A DNA stretch of 64,000 nucleotides from contig NZ_JAPPRA010000001.1 in the NCBI RefSeq assembly GCF_026672375.1, forward strand, positions 3,882,279 through 3,946,278, written 5' to 3'. Origin of the DNA: Caulobacter sp. SL161 (lineage in GTDB: Bacteria; Pseudomonadota; Alphaproteobacteria; Caulobacterales; Caulobacteraceae). Positions 1 to 8,688 of the stretch are shown piece after piece (the first letter of the stretch is position 1; every line of letters begins with the position of its first letter). Position numbers and translations under genes: made by a program. Under the pieces are notes generated by a model. It did no database searches, was not told the DNA's origin, and saw only the letters and a list, made by a program, of their open reading frames with translations.

Positions 1-393
1 CGCGTCGGCGGCCATCTCCTCGAACGCCATCAGCAGGGTGTCATAGCCGTGATACCAGCAGTCGCCCCAGCCAAAGCCCTCCTCCATCAGCGGGCCATCG
101 ACTTCAATGACACCGACGCCATCCTTCAGCGCCCAGCCAAAGCCGATGTGCTCAGGCTCACCCATCCAGCGCGGCAGGGCGACCATCGGCTCGGTGACGC
201 ACGCGCCATCGTGCTCGGCGGAAGCCTCGGCGCGGAAAAGGCGGCGCGCGCCGCCGATGAACGCCGATAGAGCCGAACGCCGTTCGCCGGTCGCCACCAC
301 GCCCAGCATCTGGGCATAGGGCAGCACCGAGCTTTCGAGCATCAGCAAGGGTCGGCCGGTCAGCTCGGCCGCCAGAAGAGCGGGATTGCGCAT
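1..393 (-). CDS. S49-family peptidase, capsid maturation protease (lambda gpC-like), N-terminal part
   Basis: The reading frame starts at ATG 393 and runs off the left window edge, so only about 131 residues are visible. It begins MRNPALLAAELTGRP and contains VIEVDGPLMEEG followed by YHGYDTLLMAFEEM, the strand-turn-helix pattern of the N-terminal part of phage S49 (SppA/ClpP-like) peptidases. In lambda-type phages this enzyme cleaves scaffold and portal during prohead maturation. It lies 11 bases after the portal stop, exactly where gpC follows gpB in lambda. The catalytic serine and lysine should lie beyond the edge and cannot be checked. A 13-bp CGAACGSCGTTCG palindrome sits inside the gene. 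Confidence 0.8.
   Translation of the reverse strand, partial: MRNPALLAAELTGRPLLMLESSVLPYAQMLGVVATGERRSALSAFIGGARRLFRAEASAEHDGACVTEPMVALPRWMGEPEHIGFGWALKDGVGVIEVDGPLMEEGFGWGDCWYHGYDTLLMAFEEMAADA
274..286. repeat. CGAACGCCGTTCG palindrome, site 1
   Basis: Exact copy of the prophage-specific 13-bp palindrome, inside the S49 peptidase gene. Read on the coding strand it falls in frame as the codons for E-R-R-S. Confidence 0.85.
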
Positions 394-404
394 TTGAGGT
401 GTCC

Positions 405-2024
405 CTAGGGGTTTGGCTTGTCGTCTTCAGACGTGCCCCGCATCGCCATCATGGCGGCCAGGGCAGGAGGGGTCAGACCAGCGTCGTGCCACATCCCCTT
501 TTGACGCTTCAGGCCCGCGAGGTTCAGGTCGAAGTCGATACCCTGCTCGGCCGCGACATCTTCCCAGTTGTTGAAGCCCGCCTCGACTTGCAGGATCGCA
601 CCGGCGGGCTCCTTGACCGGATCGACCCAGCCCCGTGCCGGACCCAGCCAACGGCCGCGCAGATAGGCGGCGGGACGCTCATAGAGGTCCTCCCAGGTCG
701 CACCGTTGGGAAGTTCGATCTTGCCTTGGTCGATGCCATCCTCGGTGACGGCGAGCAGCCACGGCGTAGCCACCATCATCGCCACCATCGAGCGCTGGCG
801 TTGGATGCCGCGCCAGACCTCGATCAGCGCCGCGCGCGCCGAGGAATAGTTCACCTTCGACCAGTCCATCGCGATCTGCTCGTAGGTGATGCCCAGCGAC
901 GAGGCGATCGACCGCAGGAAGACGGTCGTAAAGCTTTCGAACGCGACCGTTTCACGCGGCGTCGTGAGGAACTTCAGCTCGTCGCCCGGGAACAGGTGCT
1001 GGATCCTCGCACCGGCAAGGCGCGGATCGGCGGTCTCGTAGAATTTTTGCCGCAGATCCTGGTAGCCGGCGGTCGCCGACGACATCAGGTGATCTTGAGC
1101 GACGGCCGGATCGAAGCTTGAAACGATCGTCCCCGCGAACAGAGAGTTGATCGTGCTGTTGGCCAGCTCGTTGTCAGTGAGCCGCGACGCACCCTTGAAG
1201 CGCGCCAGCCCAGCCACCAGACGGGAGACACCGCGCGACTGGCCAGGCCGACGCTTTTCGAACAGGTGAGTGACCTTGGGCCGACCGTACGGCTCGTTGC
1301 GCTCGACCCGCTCCCAAGTCATGGACTTAGATGTCGAGCCTAGAACATCACCAGGGTGGGCGTTGCGGAAGTGGTAGGCGATCGGGGCGTTGTAGCGGTC
1401 CTTCTCGACGCCACCGCGAATGTGATCATCGTCAGCGACGCCATTGGGGTTGGATAGACGGTCGCTGTCCAGGACCTGGACGCAGGTTCGGAAACCCCAG
1501 CCCGGCCGCTCGCGCATGCGCAAAACAGAGACACCGTCGCCCGTGACCTCCGCCTCCATCACTTGAAGGTAGAGCAGCCATGAAGCGGTCAGTGTGTCTT
1601 CGGCGTCGCACCGACACAGCGGATCTTCACCCCAGAGCCGGTAGTTGCTTTCGATCTGCGACCCGAGCGTTTGAGCCTGTTCTTCGGTGATGCCCAAGGC
1701 TTGCGCATCAGGCCGGATAATCGGCCGCCAGCCCGCGCCGACCAGCATGTCAAGTTTGCGATCGACGCCGCCCTGAGCCCAGGGCTCGTTCTGCATCAGC
1801 TCGCGCGTGCGCGCGACCGCCAGGTCTCGTGACCAGAGCCAACTCGCGTCGGCCGATTGCTGCGACGGCAGCCATCCGCCGACATCCTGACCACGCGTCT
1901 GGCCGGCCTTGTAGCCGACATTGAAAGACAGGTCGGTGCCCTCGCGGTTAGCCATGGCGCGGACGGCGGCGCCGATCCCTTGCGGAAGCGGGGAGCCCGT
2001 CGGGCCGAGAAGTTGCCGATCCAT
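405..2024 (-). CDS. Phage portal protein, lambda gpB family
   Basis: A 539-residue protein forming the dodecameric portal through which DNA enters the capsid and to which the neck attaches. Typical features of the lambda-type portal family are visible: an early WLPSQQSADASWLWSRD stretch, then RELMQNEPWAQGGVDRKLDMLVGAGW, and a central SSLGITYEQIAMDWSKVNYSSARAAL segment, which is the most conserved part of the family. The ATG at 2024 follows the gpW-like stop by one base; starts further upstream would run through the gpW-like gene. Its position between gpW-like and S49 protease genes agrees with lambda W-B-C order. The length is normal for the family. Confidence 0.93.
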   Translation of the reverse strand: MDRQLLGPTGSPLPQGIGAAVRAMANREGTDLSFNVGYKAGQTRGQDVGGWLPSQQSADASWLWSRDLAVARTRELMQNEPWAQGGVDRKLDMLVGAGWRPIIRPDAQALGITEEQAQTLGSQIESNYRLWGEDPLCRCDAEDTLTASWLLYLQVMEAEVTGDGVSVLRMRERPGWGFRTCVQVLDSDRLSNPNGVADDDHIRGGVEKDRYNAPIAYHFRNAHPGDVLGSTSKSMTWERVERNEPYGRPKVTHLFEKRRPGQSRGVSRLVAGLARFKGASRLTDNELANSTINSLFAGTIVSSFDPAVAQDHLMSSATAGYQDLRQKFYETADPRLAGARIQHLFPGDELKFLTTPRETVAFESFTTVFLRSIASSLGITYEQIAMDWSKVNYSSARAALIEVWRGIQRQRSMVAMMVATPWLLAVTEDGIDQGKIELPNGATWEDLYERPAAYLRGRWLGPARGWVDPVKEPAGAILQVEAGFNNWEDVAAEQGIDFDLNLAGLKRQKGMWHDAGLTPPALAAMMAMRGTSEDDKPNP

Positions 2025-2025
2025 A

Positions 2026-2274
2026 CTAGGCCCCGAACGTCGGCGTAATCGCGCCGCCGCTGACGACGCCGCCACCAAGGCGATTGACGATCGAGCGCGC
2101 CTCGAAGATCGCCCGGGACAGTTCCTGCATCGAAACCGGATCGGCGTATTCGACGCCGCCGACCTCGTACTTCACCGACTTGACCTGGACGCCCTTGAAG
2201 CGGTCCAGCTCCGCAGCCTCCAGCGCGGCCAACCGGGCTGTCGCCAGTTCCAGATTTTCGCGCCAGTTGGCCAT
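2026..2274 (-). CDS. Head-tail joining protein, lambda gpW-like
   Basis: An 82-residue protein starting MANWRENLELATARLAALEAAE, with a long N-terminal helix, then KSVKYEVGGVEYADP (a beta hairpin) and a second helix around SRAIFEARSIVNRLGG. This is the alpha-beta-alpha arrangement of gpW, which plugs the portal after packaging so that the tail can join. Its ATG overlaps the terminase stop (TGATG). Position between large terminase and portal is exactly that of lambda W. Sequence recognition is by layout and context rather than strong motifs. Confidence 0.8.
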   Translation of the reverse strand: MANWRENLELATARLAALEAAELDRFKGVQVKSVKYEVGGVEYADPVSMQELSRAIFEARSIVNRLGGGVVSGGAITPTFGA

Positions 2275-4493
2275 CAGGTTCCTCTCATGTCGCGTGCAAG
2301 CTTGAGCAGCGGGTGGACGTTTTCGACGGGATCGTCGGCAGGCGGCGGCGAACGGCGTTCGGGAGCAGCGGCGGGCGCGTTGGCCGGTGGCAGCGCAGGA
2401 GCGCCAGACCACAGACCCTCGAGAGGTAGTTGACCCTCGCGCGACGGTTCTCGCCGCCGCTCCGCAATCAGCCGCTTCCAGTCTTCCTCGGTCATCACGT
2501 CAGGCAGGAATGACCAGGCGATGGCGTGGCAGTAGACGGCCATGTCCAACTGCTCGTTGCGGACACCCTTGACCGGTTCCCAGATCTCGTACTTTCGAGG
2601 CGGCTTTTTCGAAGGGTCTGGCGGCAGCAGGACTTCAGCCGTCATCTGCTGGAAATCCAGCTCGGAAGCCGTGCCCTCGAGCGTGACTGATCCCGGCAGA
2701 TGCTCGCCCAGCTCGACCCCCGCCAGGGTTTGGGCCAGGCCGAAGTAGATTTCCTTTTTTATGCCGTGCGTACCGACGAGGTAGAGCTGGACTTCGCCGA
2801 CCACTCGACGCCCGACCTTCGCCTTTCGGCGGGTGCCCGCCTCGATCGGGAAGGTCTGTTTCTTTTCCTTTTCGGACGCACCCTTCAGCGCCATCACGTT
2901 CGGGCGGCCCATGCAGAACACGTAAGCCCGGTTCGTGTGGTGCCCGCCCGTATCGACGCCCACGCGGTCAAAGCCGATCGGCCGACAGGCGTCACCTTCG
3001 TAGGTTCGCTTGGTAATGTCGGCCATCTCCGACCAAGCTCTTGGATCGACCGGCGGGATCGGGATGATGCCGCTGTCAATCCGCGCGTAGCGCCTTCCCT
3101 TGGCGCCCTCGGGTAGCGGCCCCGCGGGACCGACCACCCACACCGCCCATTCGAGGCGGTCACCCTGAACGTCTACGGCCAGGAACACCGTCCAAGCCCA
3201 GGGCGGGATGCGTCCGCGCTCGACCATGGCGATGGCCGCAGCCTCGGTGCGCTTCTCGTAGAGACGCGCGGTCGCCGGGCGATCATAAGCTGCCTCGAAC
3301 GGCAACCCGAGCACTTGCTGCCAGAACGTGACCAGGGCCTCGGGATCGTCGGACTTCATTGCCTCGTCGAACTCGACGAAAATCCGCGACCAGGTCGTGA
3401 ACGGCGAATAAGCTTGCCAGATACCGTCGAAGGACGGGTCGCGCCCCTCGAGGAGCGCGCCCTGACAGTCCGGACCCCGGCGGCCTAGCCAGTATTCCCA
3501 CGCGCCGTGTTCGATACACGGCGGCGGCGGGATGTTCGGATGTTCAAGATCCGGTGTGCCGTCCGCCTTCTGGTGCTGGAAGCAAGCCAGCCAACCACCG
3601 TTTCCGGCGTCGGCCTGGTCCAGCATCCAGCGCTTATGCTCGTGGCCGATAGGCTCGCCGCAACTGTTCGATTGGCAGATGAAGAACGGTCGTCCGCCCT
3701 CGCACTGCATGTTCTCCCAAAGCAGGAGCTGCTTGGCGTTACAGTGCGGGCAGGGAACGTAGTACTTTTCGTGCGTACGCCGTTCGATCTCGACCGTGAC
3801 TGGGCAGTCGCCGACGAACTTGGGCGTGCCGCCACCCAACTCCTTGGCGTCATCGCCCCAGGCCAGTGTCCGGGTCCGGCCCTGACGGATCGGCGAACCC
3901 CGGCCGCCGACATCGCGAGGATAGGACGAGGGCTCTTCGAAGATCAGCAGGCCGATGTCGGACTGCTGAAGCTGGGCTTCGGAACCGGCGTTCGCGATCT
4001 TTAGGAAGCCGCCGCGAAACCGCTTGTGGTACTTGGTCGAGCTGTTCTCGGCCCCGGCCTTCACGGCCATGATCTTCAGACCGACCTTGGGCGAGGCCCG
4101 GATGTTCGGCGAGAAGACTTCCTTCTCGAAGTCCTTCTGCTTTTGATCGCTAGCGCAAACGACCATGGCCGAACGCGGCGCGGTGTCGATGCAGTGCATC
4201 GCCGAGTTTAGGAAGACCTGCGTCTTTCCGGTCTTTGCCGACCATCGCAGCCAGACCGATCCGCAAGGATGATCGACGCCGCTGACGTCCATCGGCCGCC
4301 GCATGTACGGCGCGACGCTGGTCTTCCACCGGCCGGTGATCCTCGCGCCAGACTCTGGCGAGATGTACCGATACTCGTCGGACCAGACCGAGACAGTTTG
4401 TTCGACTGGCGGCGTCGCATTTGCGGCGACCGCCGAGAACATCACCGCCCACCCGACCGCCAGGCCAGGGAACTGCGATCGAAGCGCGCTCAT
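2274..4493 (-). CDS. Terminase large subunit, lambda gpA (GpA) family
   Basis: A 739-residue ATPase-nuclease that cuts concatemeric DNA and drives it into the prohead. Visible features in order: WSDEYRYISPESGARITGRW near the start, a Walker A-like loop WSAKTGKTQ around residues 84-92, a Walker B-like LLIFEEP, a CPHC...CxxxxC zinc-binding pair around residues 255-285, and the VGVDTGGHHTN segment of the C-terminal nuclease. The Walker A is the deviant type usual in GpA terminases. The gene overlaps the small terminase stop by 4 bases and the gpW-like start by 1. One 13-bp palindrome lies near the 3' end. Confidence 0.93.
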   Translation of the reverse strand: MSALRSQFPGLAVGWAVMFSAVAANATPPVEQTVSVWSDEYRYISPESGARITGRWKTSVAPYMRRPMDVSGVDHPCGSVWLRWSAKTGKTQVFLNSAMHCIDTAPRSAMVVCASDQKQKDFEKEVFSPNIRASPKVGLKIMAVKAGAENSSTKYHKRFRGGFLKIANAGSEAQLQQSDIGLLIFEEPSSYPRDVGGRGSPIRQGRTRTLAWGDDAKELGGGTPKFVGDCPVTVEIERRTHEKYYVPCPHCNAKQLLLWENMQCEGGRPFFICQSNSCGEPIGHEHKRWMLDQADAGNGGWLACFQHQKADGTPDLEHPNIPPPPCIEHGAWEYWLGRRGPDCQGALLEGRDPSFDGIWQAYSPFTTWSRIFVEFDEAMKSDDPEALVTFWQQVLGLPFEAAYDRPATARLYEKRTEAAAIAMVERGRIPPWAWTVFLAVDVQGDRLEWAVWVVGPAGPLPEGAKGRRYARIDSGIIPIPPVDPRAWSEMADITKRTYEGDACRPIGFDRVGVDTGGHHTNRAYVFCMGRPNVMALKGASEKEKKQTFPIEAGTRRKAKVGRRVVGEVQLYLVGTHGIKKEIYFGLAQTLAGVELGEHLPGSVTLEGTASELDFQQMTAEVLLPPDPSKKPPRKYEIWEPVKGVRNEQLDMAVYCHAIAWSFLPDVMTEEDWKRLIAERRREPSREGQLPLEGLWSGAPALPPANAPAAAPERRSPPPADDPVENVHPLLKLARDMRGT
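2349..2361. repeat. CGAACGGCGTTCG palindrome, site 2
   Basis: Exact copy inside the large terminase gene, coding strand frame E-R-R-S. Flanks (GG before, GG after) are the same as at the 14921 site. Confidence 0.85.
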
Positions 4494-5170
4494 GCGACGG
4501 CAGCGTTCGCCTTGCCAGCGCGCAGCCGAACCGCGTGCGCGGCGAGCGTCATCAGCCTATCCAGGGCCTCGCCCGTGCTCTCGTTGCCAGCAGCCAGCGC
4601 CTTGCCGATCCGCGTCGCGAAGCGATCCTGACCAACACGGTCGTATCGCTTGAGGGCCGCTCGTAGGGTGCGAACCTTCTCAGACGGCAGGCCAAGCTCC
4701 GCCGCCAGACGTTCAGCGAAATCGGCGCGAACCTCGACAAACGCGGCGCGCATCTCGACGATCGCCTCTGCTGCACCGGCGTCGACCTCAGCCACATCGG
4801 TCAGCTTACCTTCCTCGGCGGCCTCTTCGCGAAGCTCGCGACGCAACTGGACAGCCTTGAGCTGGCGATGCTCGTCCAGCTTGACGGGCTCGTCCCGCGC
4901 CGCCGACGTGGGATTGGGCGTCGGCGGCGCGGCCTCGGTGGCGGGAACGCTATGCAGCGCCTCACCGCTCATCACCGACCGGGTGTAGTTGTTCTTTCGA
5001 TGATCGCGCACGGCCTCAAAGTCGACCATGACCTCGCGGCCGACTTTCCCCAGCTTCAGGCTATGGGCGTCGCAATACCGCGAGAGCGCCGACCGCTCGA
5101 TGACGTCGCCGGCAGCCGTCAGCAGCTCGGCGGCGCGAGCCACTGACACCCGCCCGATAGGACCGGACAT
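4490..5170 (-). CDS. Terminase small subunit (Nu1-like DNA-packaging protein)
   Basis: A 226-residue protein whose first 65 residues form a winged-helix-like DNA-binding region (VSVARAAELLTAAGDVIERSALSRYCD followed by LGKVGREVMVDFEAVRDHRKNN), the arrangement of lambda Nu1, where this part binds the packaging site. A proline-rich linker and a charged helical region (about residues 95-200) follow, as expected for contact with the large subunit. It overlaps the large terminase start by 4 bases. It is the first late gene; the non-coding stretch upstream is where a cos or pac site would be expected. Confidence 0.82.
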   Translation of the reverse strand: MSGPIGRVSVARAAELLTAAGDVIERSALSRYCDAHSLKLGKVGREVMVDFEAVRDHRKNNYTRSVMSGEALHSVPATEAAPPTPNPTSAARDEPVKLDEHRQLKAVQLRRELREEAAEEGKLTDVAEVDAGAAEAIVEMRAAFVEVRADFAERLAAELGLPSEKVRTLRAALKRYDRVGQDRFATRIGKALAAGNESTGEALDRLMTLAAHAVRLRAGKANAAVA

Positions 5171-5498
5171 GTGTGCTCAACCGTGATGAAGGGAAACGTG
5201 CAATCCGTGCGCCTTTGCGCGCGGCTCACACAAGAAAGCGAGCGCGACTTTGAACGCGCCGTATCCCTCAGAGGCCCGGAAGGACCCGCGAAGGTAGGCC
5301 GAGGGCCTCGTCAGCGGACGATCCGCCGCGCGATCGGATCGCCGATGTTGCCTTTAGGCACGAAAAAGCCCGCACGATCGGACGACCGGCGGGCTTTCAG
5401 TCAGGGGAATGGGTGGCCTAGATGGCTGCCGCACCCGGCCTCGCTAGAGCGTGGCCAAGGTGCAGAGCGATTGCCTTAGATGGCTGCCGCACCCAGCC
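5171..5498. other. Non-coding junction between early and late operons; possible packaging-site region
   Basis: I see no convincing gene in these 328 bases; a plus-strand frame here lacks any recognisable feature. The stretch holds a minus-strand intrinsic terminator (5363-5397) and a direct repeat that copies the end of the neighbouring NusG-like gene. In lambda the cos site lies directly ahead of nu1, so a cos or pac site and the late promoter could also be here. I could not identify cohesive-end symmetry by eye. Confidence 0.5.
5363..5397 (-). terminator. Intrinsic terminator between the early and late operons
   Basis: On the minus strand AAAGCCCGC pairs with GCGGGCTTT (9 bp, 15-base loop) and runs into a T-rich tail (CTTTTTCG). 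It lies about 100 bases after the stop of the NusG-like gene and about 190 bases before the small terminase. It should stop leftward early transcription before the late genes unless antiterminated. Confidence 0.75.
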
Positions 5499-5520
5499 TT
5501 ACTTCAGTGTGGCCAAGGTG
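5417..5520. repeat. Imperfect direct repeat duplicating the 3' end of the NusG-like gene
   Basis: Copy 1 (about 5417-5462) and copy 2 (about 5474-5520) share TAGATGGCTGCCGCACCC and GTGGCCAAGGTG at nearly the same spacing, a period of about 58 bases. Copy 2 contains the last codons and stop of the NusG-like gene. On the minus strand copy 1 still reads T-L-A-T-L-stop, like the true C-terminus T-L-A-T-L-K-stop, so it looks like a tandem duplication of the gene's end. Confidence 0.75.
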
Positions 5521-6053
5521 ACGACTTTGGACGTCTCGCGTCCGAGTAGGTTGAATAAGATCTCTGCGCGAGTCTTGTCAACCGGCTGAACGAAGATCGC
5601 GTCAAGGTCTCCAGCCTCACCCGCGTACCGAACAGCATCGCCACGCTGCCAGCGCTCGGGCTCAGGCGCGGCCTGGGCGACCTTGATGAACCCGTTTTCT
5701 TCCCGCGCCTGAAGCGCTTCGATGATGCGCGGTGGCACGGCAACAGGACGCTGGTCAGGCCCGACGAAGACCGAGGACACGCCGATCGTGCCGTACATCG
5801 ACCGCCACCATCCGATCGATGCGTCGCTCAACCGGACGAACAGATACCGAGGGAAGAACGGCCGGATGTTCAGACCGCCCTTCGGATTGCGCGGCGTCTT
5901 CGGCGCCTCGCTCACCGCTAGAGGCACATAGACCTCGAACTTCTGGGCCTCCAAGCGCGCACGAGCGGTGCGATCCATGCCGGGCTTGGCGACCACGACA
6001 CACCACCGGCCGACCAGGTCAGCACCATCCTCACCACCACCAAAGTCAGCCAT
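5499..6053 (-). CDS. NusG/RfaH-family transcription antiterminator, phage-encoded
   Basis: A 184-residue protein with both NusG domains. The NGN domain starts at WCVVVAKPGMD (residues 17-27) and includes the characteristic FFPRYLFVRL around residue 70, then VPPRIIEALQAREENG. The KOW domain is WQRGDAVRYAGEAGDLDAIF followed by a VVTLATL strand at the end. NusG paralogues such as RfaH and LoaP ride on RNA polymerase and suppress termination in selected operons. ATG 6053 overlaps the DUF1376 stop (TGATG) and has a GAGGGGTGG ribosome site; a start 20 codons upstream exists but lies inside the previous gene. It is the last gene of the leftward early operon, directly ahead of a terminator and the late genes. 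Confidence 0.85.
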   Translation of the reverse strand: MADFGGGEDGADLVGRWCVVVAKPGMDRTARARLEAQKFEVYVPLAVSEAPKTPRNPKGGLNIRPFFPRYLFVRLSDASIGWWRSMYGTIGVSSVFVGPDQRPVAVPPRIIEALQAREENGFIKVAQAAPEPERWQRGDAVRYAGEAGDLDAIFVQPVDKTRAEILFNLLGRETSKVVTLATLK

Positions 6054-7048
6054 CACGCCACCCCTCTTTGAACGTCTCCGAGCACATAGCCCATTGATTT
6101 TATTGGAAACCATGCTCGCGCAAGTTCATCGCGAGCGTACCCATTTGCTGGCAAGACAGCCTGCCCTCCAGGGTCATACCGGGCCGGATCGAGGTACTTC
6201 CGCACGAAGCTTTCGCCCTGCGTCTCGCACAGCTTTCGCCGCAGCTCCGGCGGGCCTTCGAAGCGGAAAAGGTCCACGGCAGCCGCAACGACAGCGACGG
6301 CTGGCACGAAGTCAGCCCAGCGCCCGAGCGCAAACCATTCGGCGATCGCCTTCGGCTGGCCGCTCGATCCCCAGGCGGACTTGTCCGCAGCATAGGCCGA
6401 GCCCGCAGCGATCAGCCGCTCGGCTGCCGCGCCAGCGACTAGCTCAGCTCGGATGACCTTGCGCAGCTCCCGCTTGCCCGACCGGCGCAAGCCAACCTCG
6501 GGCCACACGCCCCAGAGCGCCCCCACGACCTGTTCGACAACCTCATCGAGGTCGCGCGCGCATACGCCTGGTGAGGAAGCGATAGCTTCCGAACTACTCT
6601 TGTCTTGTCTACTCTTGTCTAGGGCTGTAAGTGTCTGATTTTCAACGCTTTCAAGGTCGAGAAGTGGCGGGTTCTTTCCGACACCTTCCGACTTCTCCTC
6701 GACACCTGCCGACTTCTCCCCGACTTCCGCCCGACCTGACCGCGTCGTGACGCCCTTAACCGAGCGCCTCTCGTCCTCGAATTTGGCGTTAGAGATGTAG
6801 TGCTCGCCATCGACTTCGAAGCGGATCAGCTTCCGCTTTTCGATAAGCCGATTGAGGATCGGATTGAGCTTCTGAACGGCGCAGCCGCAATGCCCTGCGA
6901 TGTAGCCACGATTGTCCTCAAGCGGGCGCCACGTCAGGTACAAAAGGTCGATGACCGTATTGTAGACCCCACGCTCCTCCAGCGTCATCGACACCATGCC
7001 CTGGAGCGCCGCGCCAGGATCTCGGCGATAGAAGTTCTCGCGCTTCAT
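6053..7048 (-). CDS. DUF1376-domain phage replication-region protein
   Basis: A 331-residue protein beginning MKRENFYRRDPGAALQGM, followed by SMTLEERGVYNTVIDLLYLTW, the hallmark of DUF1376, a winged-helix-like domain found in phage genes near replication functions. The middle (residues 100-150) is low-complexity and charged. The C-terminal half, from about residue 170, is a separate alpha-rich domain containing AIAEWFALGRWADF and EGPPELRRKL. Start 7048 overlaps the helicase stop (ATGA). By analogy with lambda O or DnaT-like proteins it could bind origin DNA or recruit the helicase, but that is inferred from context. Confidence 0.72.
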   Translation of the reverse strand: MKRENFYRRDPGAALQGMVSMTLEERGVYNTVIDLLYLTWRPLEDNRGYIAGHCGCAVQKLNPILNRLIEKRKLIRFEVDGEHYISNAKFEDERRSVKGVTTRSGRAEVGEKSAGVEEKSEGVGKNPPLLDLESVENQTLTALDKSRQDKSSSEAIASSPGVCARDLDEVVEQVVGALWGVWPEVGLRRSGKRELRKVIRAELVAGAAAERLIAAGSAYAADKSAWGSSGQPKAIAEWFALGRWADFVPAVAVVAAAVDLFRFEGPPELRRKLCETQGESFVRKYLDPARYDPGGQAVLPANGYARDELARAWFPIKSMGYVLGDVQRGVA

Positions 7049-8688
7049 GCTGCCTCCGACCGGTTGAGGTACCGCTGCACCAGGCTCTGGAGCTTGCTGA
7101 CATCGCGCGTGACGATGCGCTCTTCGCCCGGATCGACGATGCCGTGCGCTTGGCTGGCCTTGAGGCCGTTGACGTCCATCATGGGCGGATCGGAGCCATC
7201 GACAGCGACGAGGAAGATCGCCGTCACCGGCTCTGGCCAGCAGGCCTGACCCTCGCGATTGAGACGCCCGATGCACTGCGCATGCATCTGCGGCGACCAA
7301 TCCAACTCGCCGAAGATGGTGACCTTGGCGCGGGCCTGGAGCCCGTCGAGCCCGGCGCCCGAGCGCAGGCTCATGATGAAGATATCGCTCTCTCCAGCCA
7401 GGAAACGGCGCTTGGCCTCTTCCTTGCGCGCTGGCGTCTCGGTACCGGTGTACATCACCGGATTGAGGTCACTCAGCTCGCTCAGCCAGATGTCGTAGAC
7501 GTCTCGGTGCCAGCCCAGAAGGATCAGCGGCTCGCCCGCTTCGGCCACGATCCGAGCGTACTTCGCCACGGCCTTGGCCTTGGCGACGCCCGTGTTGAGC
7601 CGCATCATCATGTCCAGCTCGCGCACGGCCTGACCGCGCTCTTCGAACGTGCCCGTCGAGGCCCGGATAGCCAGCGCGTGCGCCAGGTGCTCGACCCGCT
7701 CCAGGGCCTCGACCTCATGGTCGATCGTCTGGACGATGATGTTGGGCTTTGGCCCCGGCGAGACCTTGCGGATCATCGCATGCTGCTCTCGCAGATACGT
7801 GCCCAAAGCCTCAGGATCTTGGACTTCCCGGCCGCTACCACACCATTCGCGCGCGAAGTCTTCGTACTCGCCCAGCACCTCAGGGCGGCAGTACTGCATG
7901 ATGCGCCAGATCTCGTTGCCATAGTTGAACACCGGCGTGCCGGTCATCACCATGCGCATCGCCGAGGCTTCGGCTAGACGCAGCGCCGCGACACCCTTCT
8001 GGGTGTCGGTTCCGTGCCGCAGCTCATGCGCCTCGTCGAAGATCACGAGACCGGTCCCGAGCATATCCAGCACGTCCGCCCAGCCCTGGAGCTGGGTGTA
8101 GGAGAACACCCGCACATCGCACGGCGGCAGCGGGTAGGGCTTCGTTGTCGAAATGACGTGCGGTTCGAGCGTCGTGAACTCGCGCAGCTTCTGAGCCCAC
8201 TGGCCTCGCAGGTGCGTCGGGCAGACGACGGTCGCCGGCAGCGCGCCGGGCAACAGGCACGCCCCGCCGCCGGTATAGGTCTTGCCCAGCCCCATCTCGT
8301 CGCCGACCAGCACGCCGCCAAACCGCCGCACCATCTCGATTGCGCGCGCCTGGTGCGCCCGGATCTCTTGGCCAGGACGCAGGCCCGCGAGCAGCGTCGG
8401 CTGATAGTCCGGCGCCAGGATGGCGGCCATTTCGTCCTGCACCCGCACGAACGCCGTTCGTCGCCGCTCCAGCTCGGCCAGATCACCGGCAGAGGCCTGC
8501 AAGGGGTAGCGCTGCAAGAACCAACTCACGTCGGCCGAAGTCGCCTCATTGGCCGGCAACTTGAACGGCCCGGCCGAGGCCTTGGGCACGCTAGGGAAGA
8601 TCGCCTTGAGCTTGATAGCAACGTGGGGCTCGACGTCCTCAAGCACCCAGCATTCGCCAGCGCGCGCCAGCTTTCCATAGGTCCTCAC
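7045..8688 (-). CDS. SNF2-family DEAD/DEAH helicase
   Basis: A 547-residue ATP-dependent DNA translocase. Visible motifs: Walker A VGDEMGLGKT (residues 128-137), motif Ia VVCPTHLRGQW, Walker B IFDEAH (216-221), motif III VMTGTPVFNYGNEIW, then the second RecA lobe with LILLGWHRD, SLRSGAGLDGLQAR and the arginine-finger motif QCIGRLNREGQ. The N-terminal 100 residues are a family-specific extension. Phage SNF2 proteins are thought to help replication or recombination. It overlaps both neighbouring genes by 4 bases. One 13-bp palindrome lies near codon 78. Confidence 0.93.
   Translation of the reverse strand: MRTYGKLARAGECWVLEDVEPHVAIKLKAIFPSVPKASAGPFKLPANEATSADVSWFLQRYPLQASAGDLAELERRRTAFVRVQDEMAAILAPDYQPTLLAGLRPGQEIRAHQARAIEMVRRFGGVLVGDEMGLGKTYTGGGACLLPGALPATVVCPTHLRGQWAQKLREFTTLEPHVISTTKPYPLPPCDVRVFSYTQLQGWADVLDMLGTGLVIFDEAHELRHGTDTQKGVAALRLAEASAMRMVMTGTPVFNYGNEIWRIMQYCRPEVLGEYEDFAREWCGSGREVQDPEALGTYLREQHAMIRKVSPGPKPNIIVQTIDHEVEALERVEHLAHALAIRASTGTFEERGQAVRELDMMMRLNTGVAKAKAVAKYARIVAEAGEPLILLGWHRDVYDIWLSELSDLNPVMYTGTETPARKEEAKRRFLAGESDIFIMSLRSGAGLDGLQARAKVTIFGELDWSPQMHAQCIGRLNREGQACWPEPVTAIFLVAVDGSDPPMMDVNGLKASQAHGIVDPGEERIVTRDVSKLQSLVQRYLNRSEAA
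8448..8460. repeat. CGAACGCCGTTCG palindrome, site 3
   Basis: Exact copy inside the SNF2 helicase gene. The coding strand frame gives R-T-A-F-V, a different frame from sites 1 and 2. Confidence 0.85.

Noticed and set aside
5171..5479. A 102-aa plus-strand frame ahead of the small terminase
   Set aside because: It crosses the terminator and the direct repeat, opposes the direction of all neighbours and has no recognisable feature.
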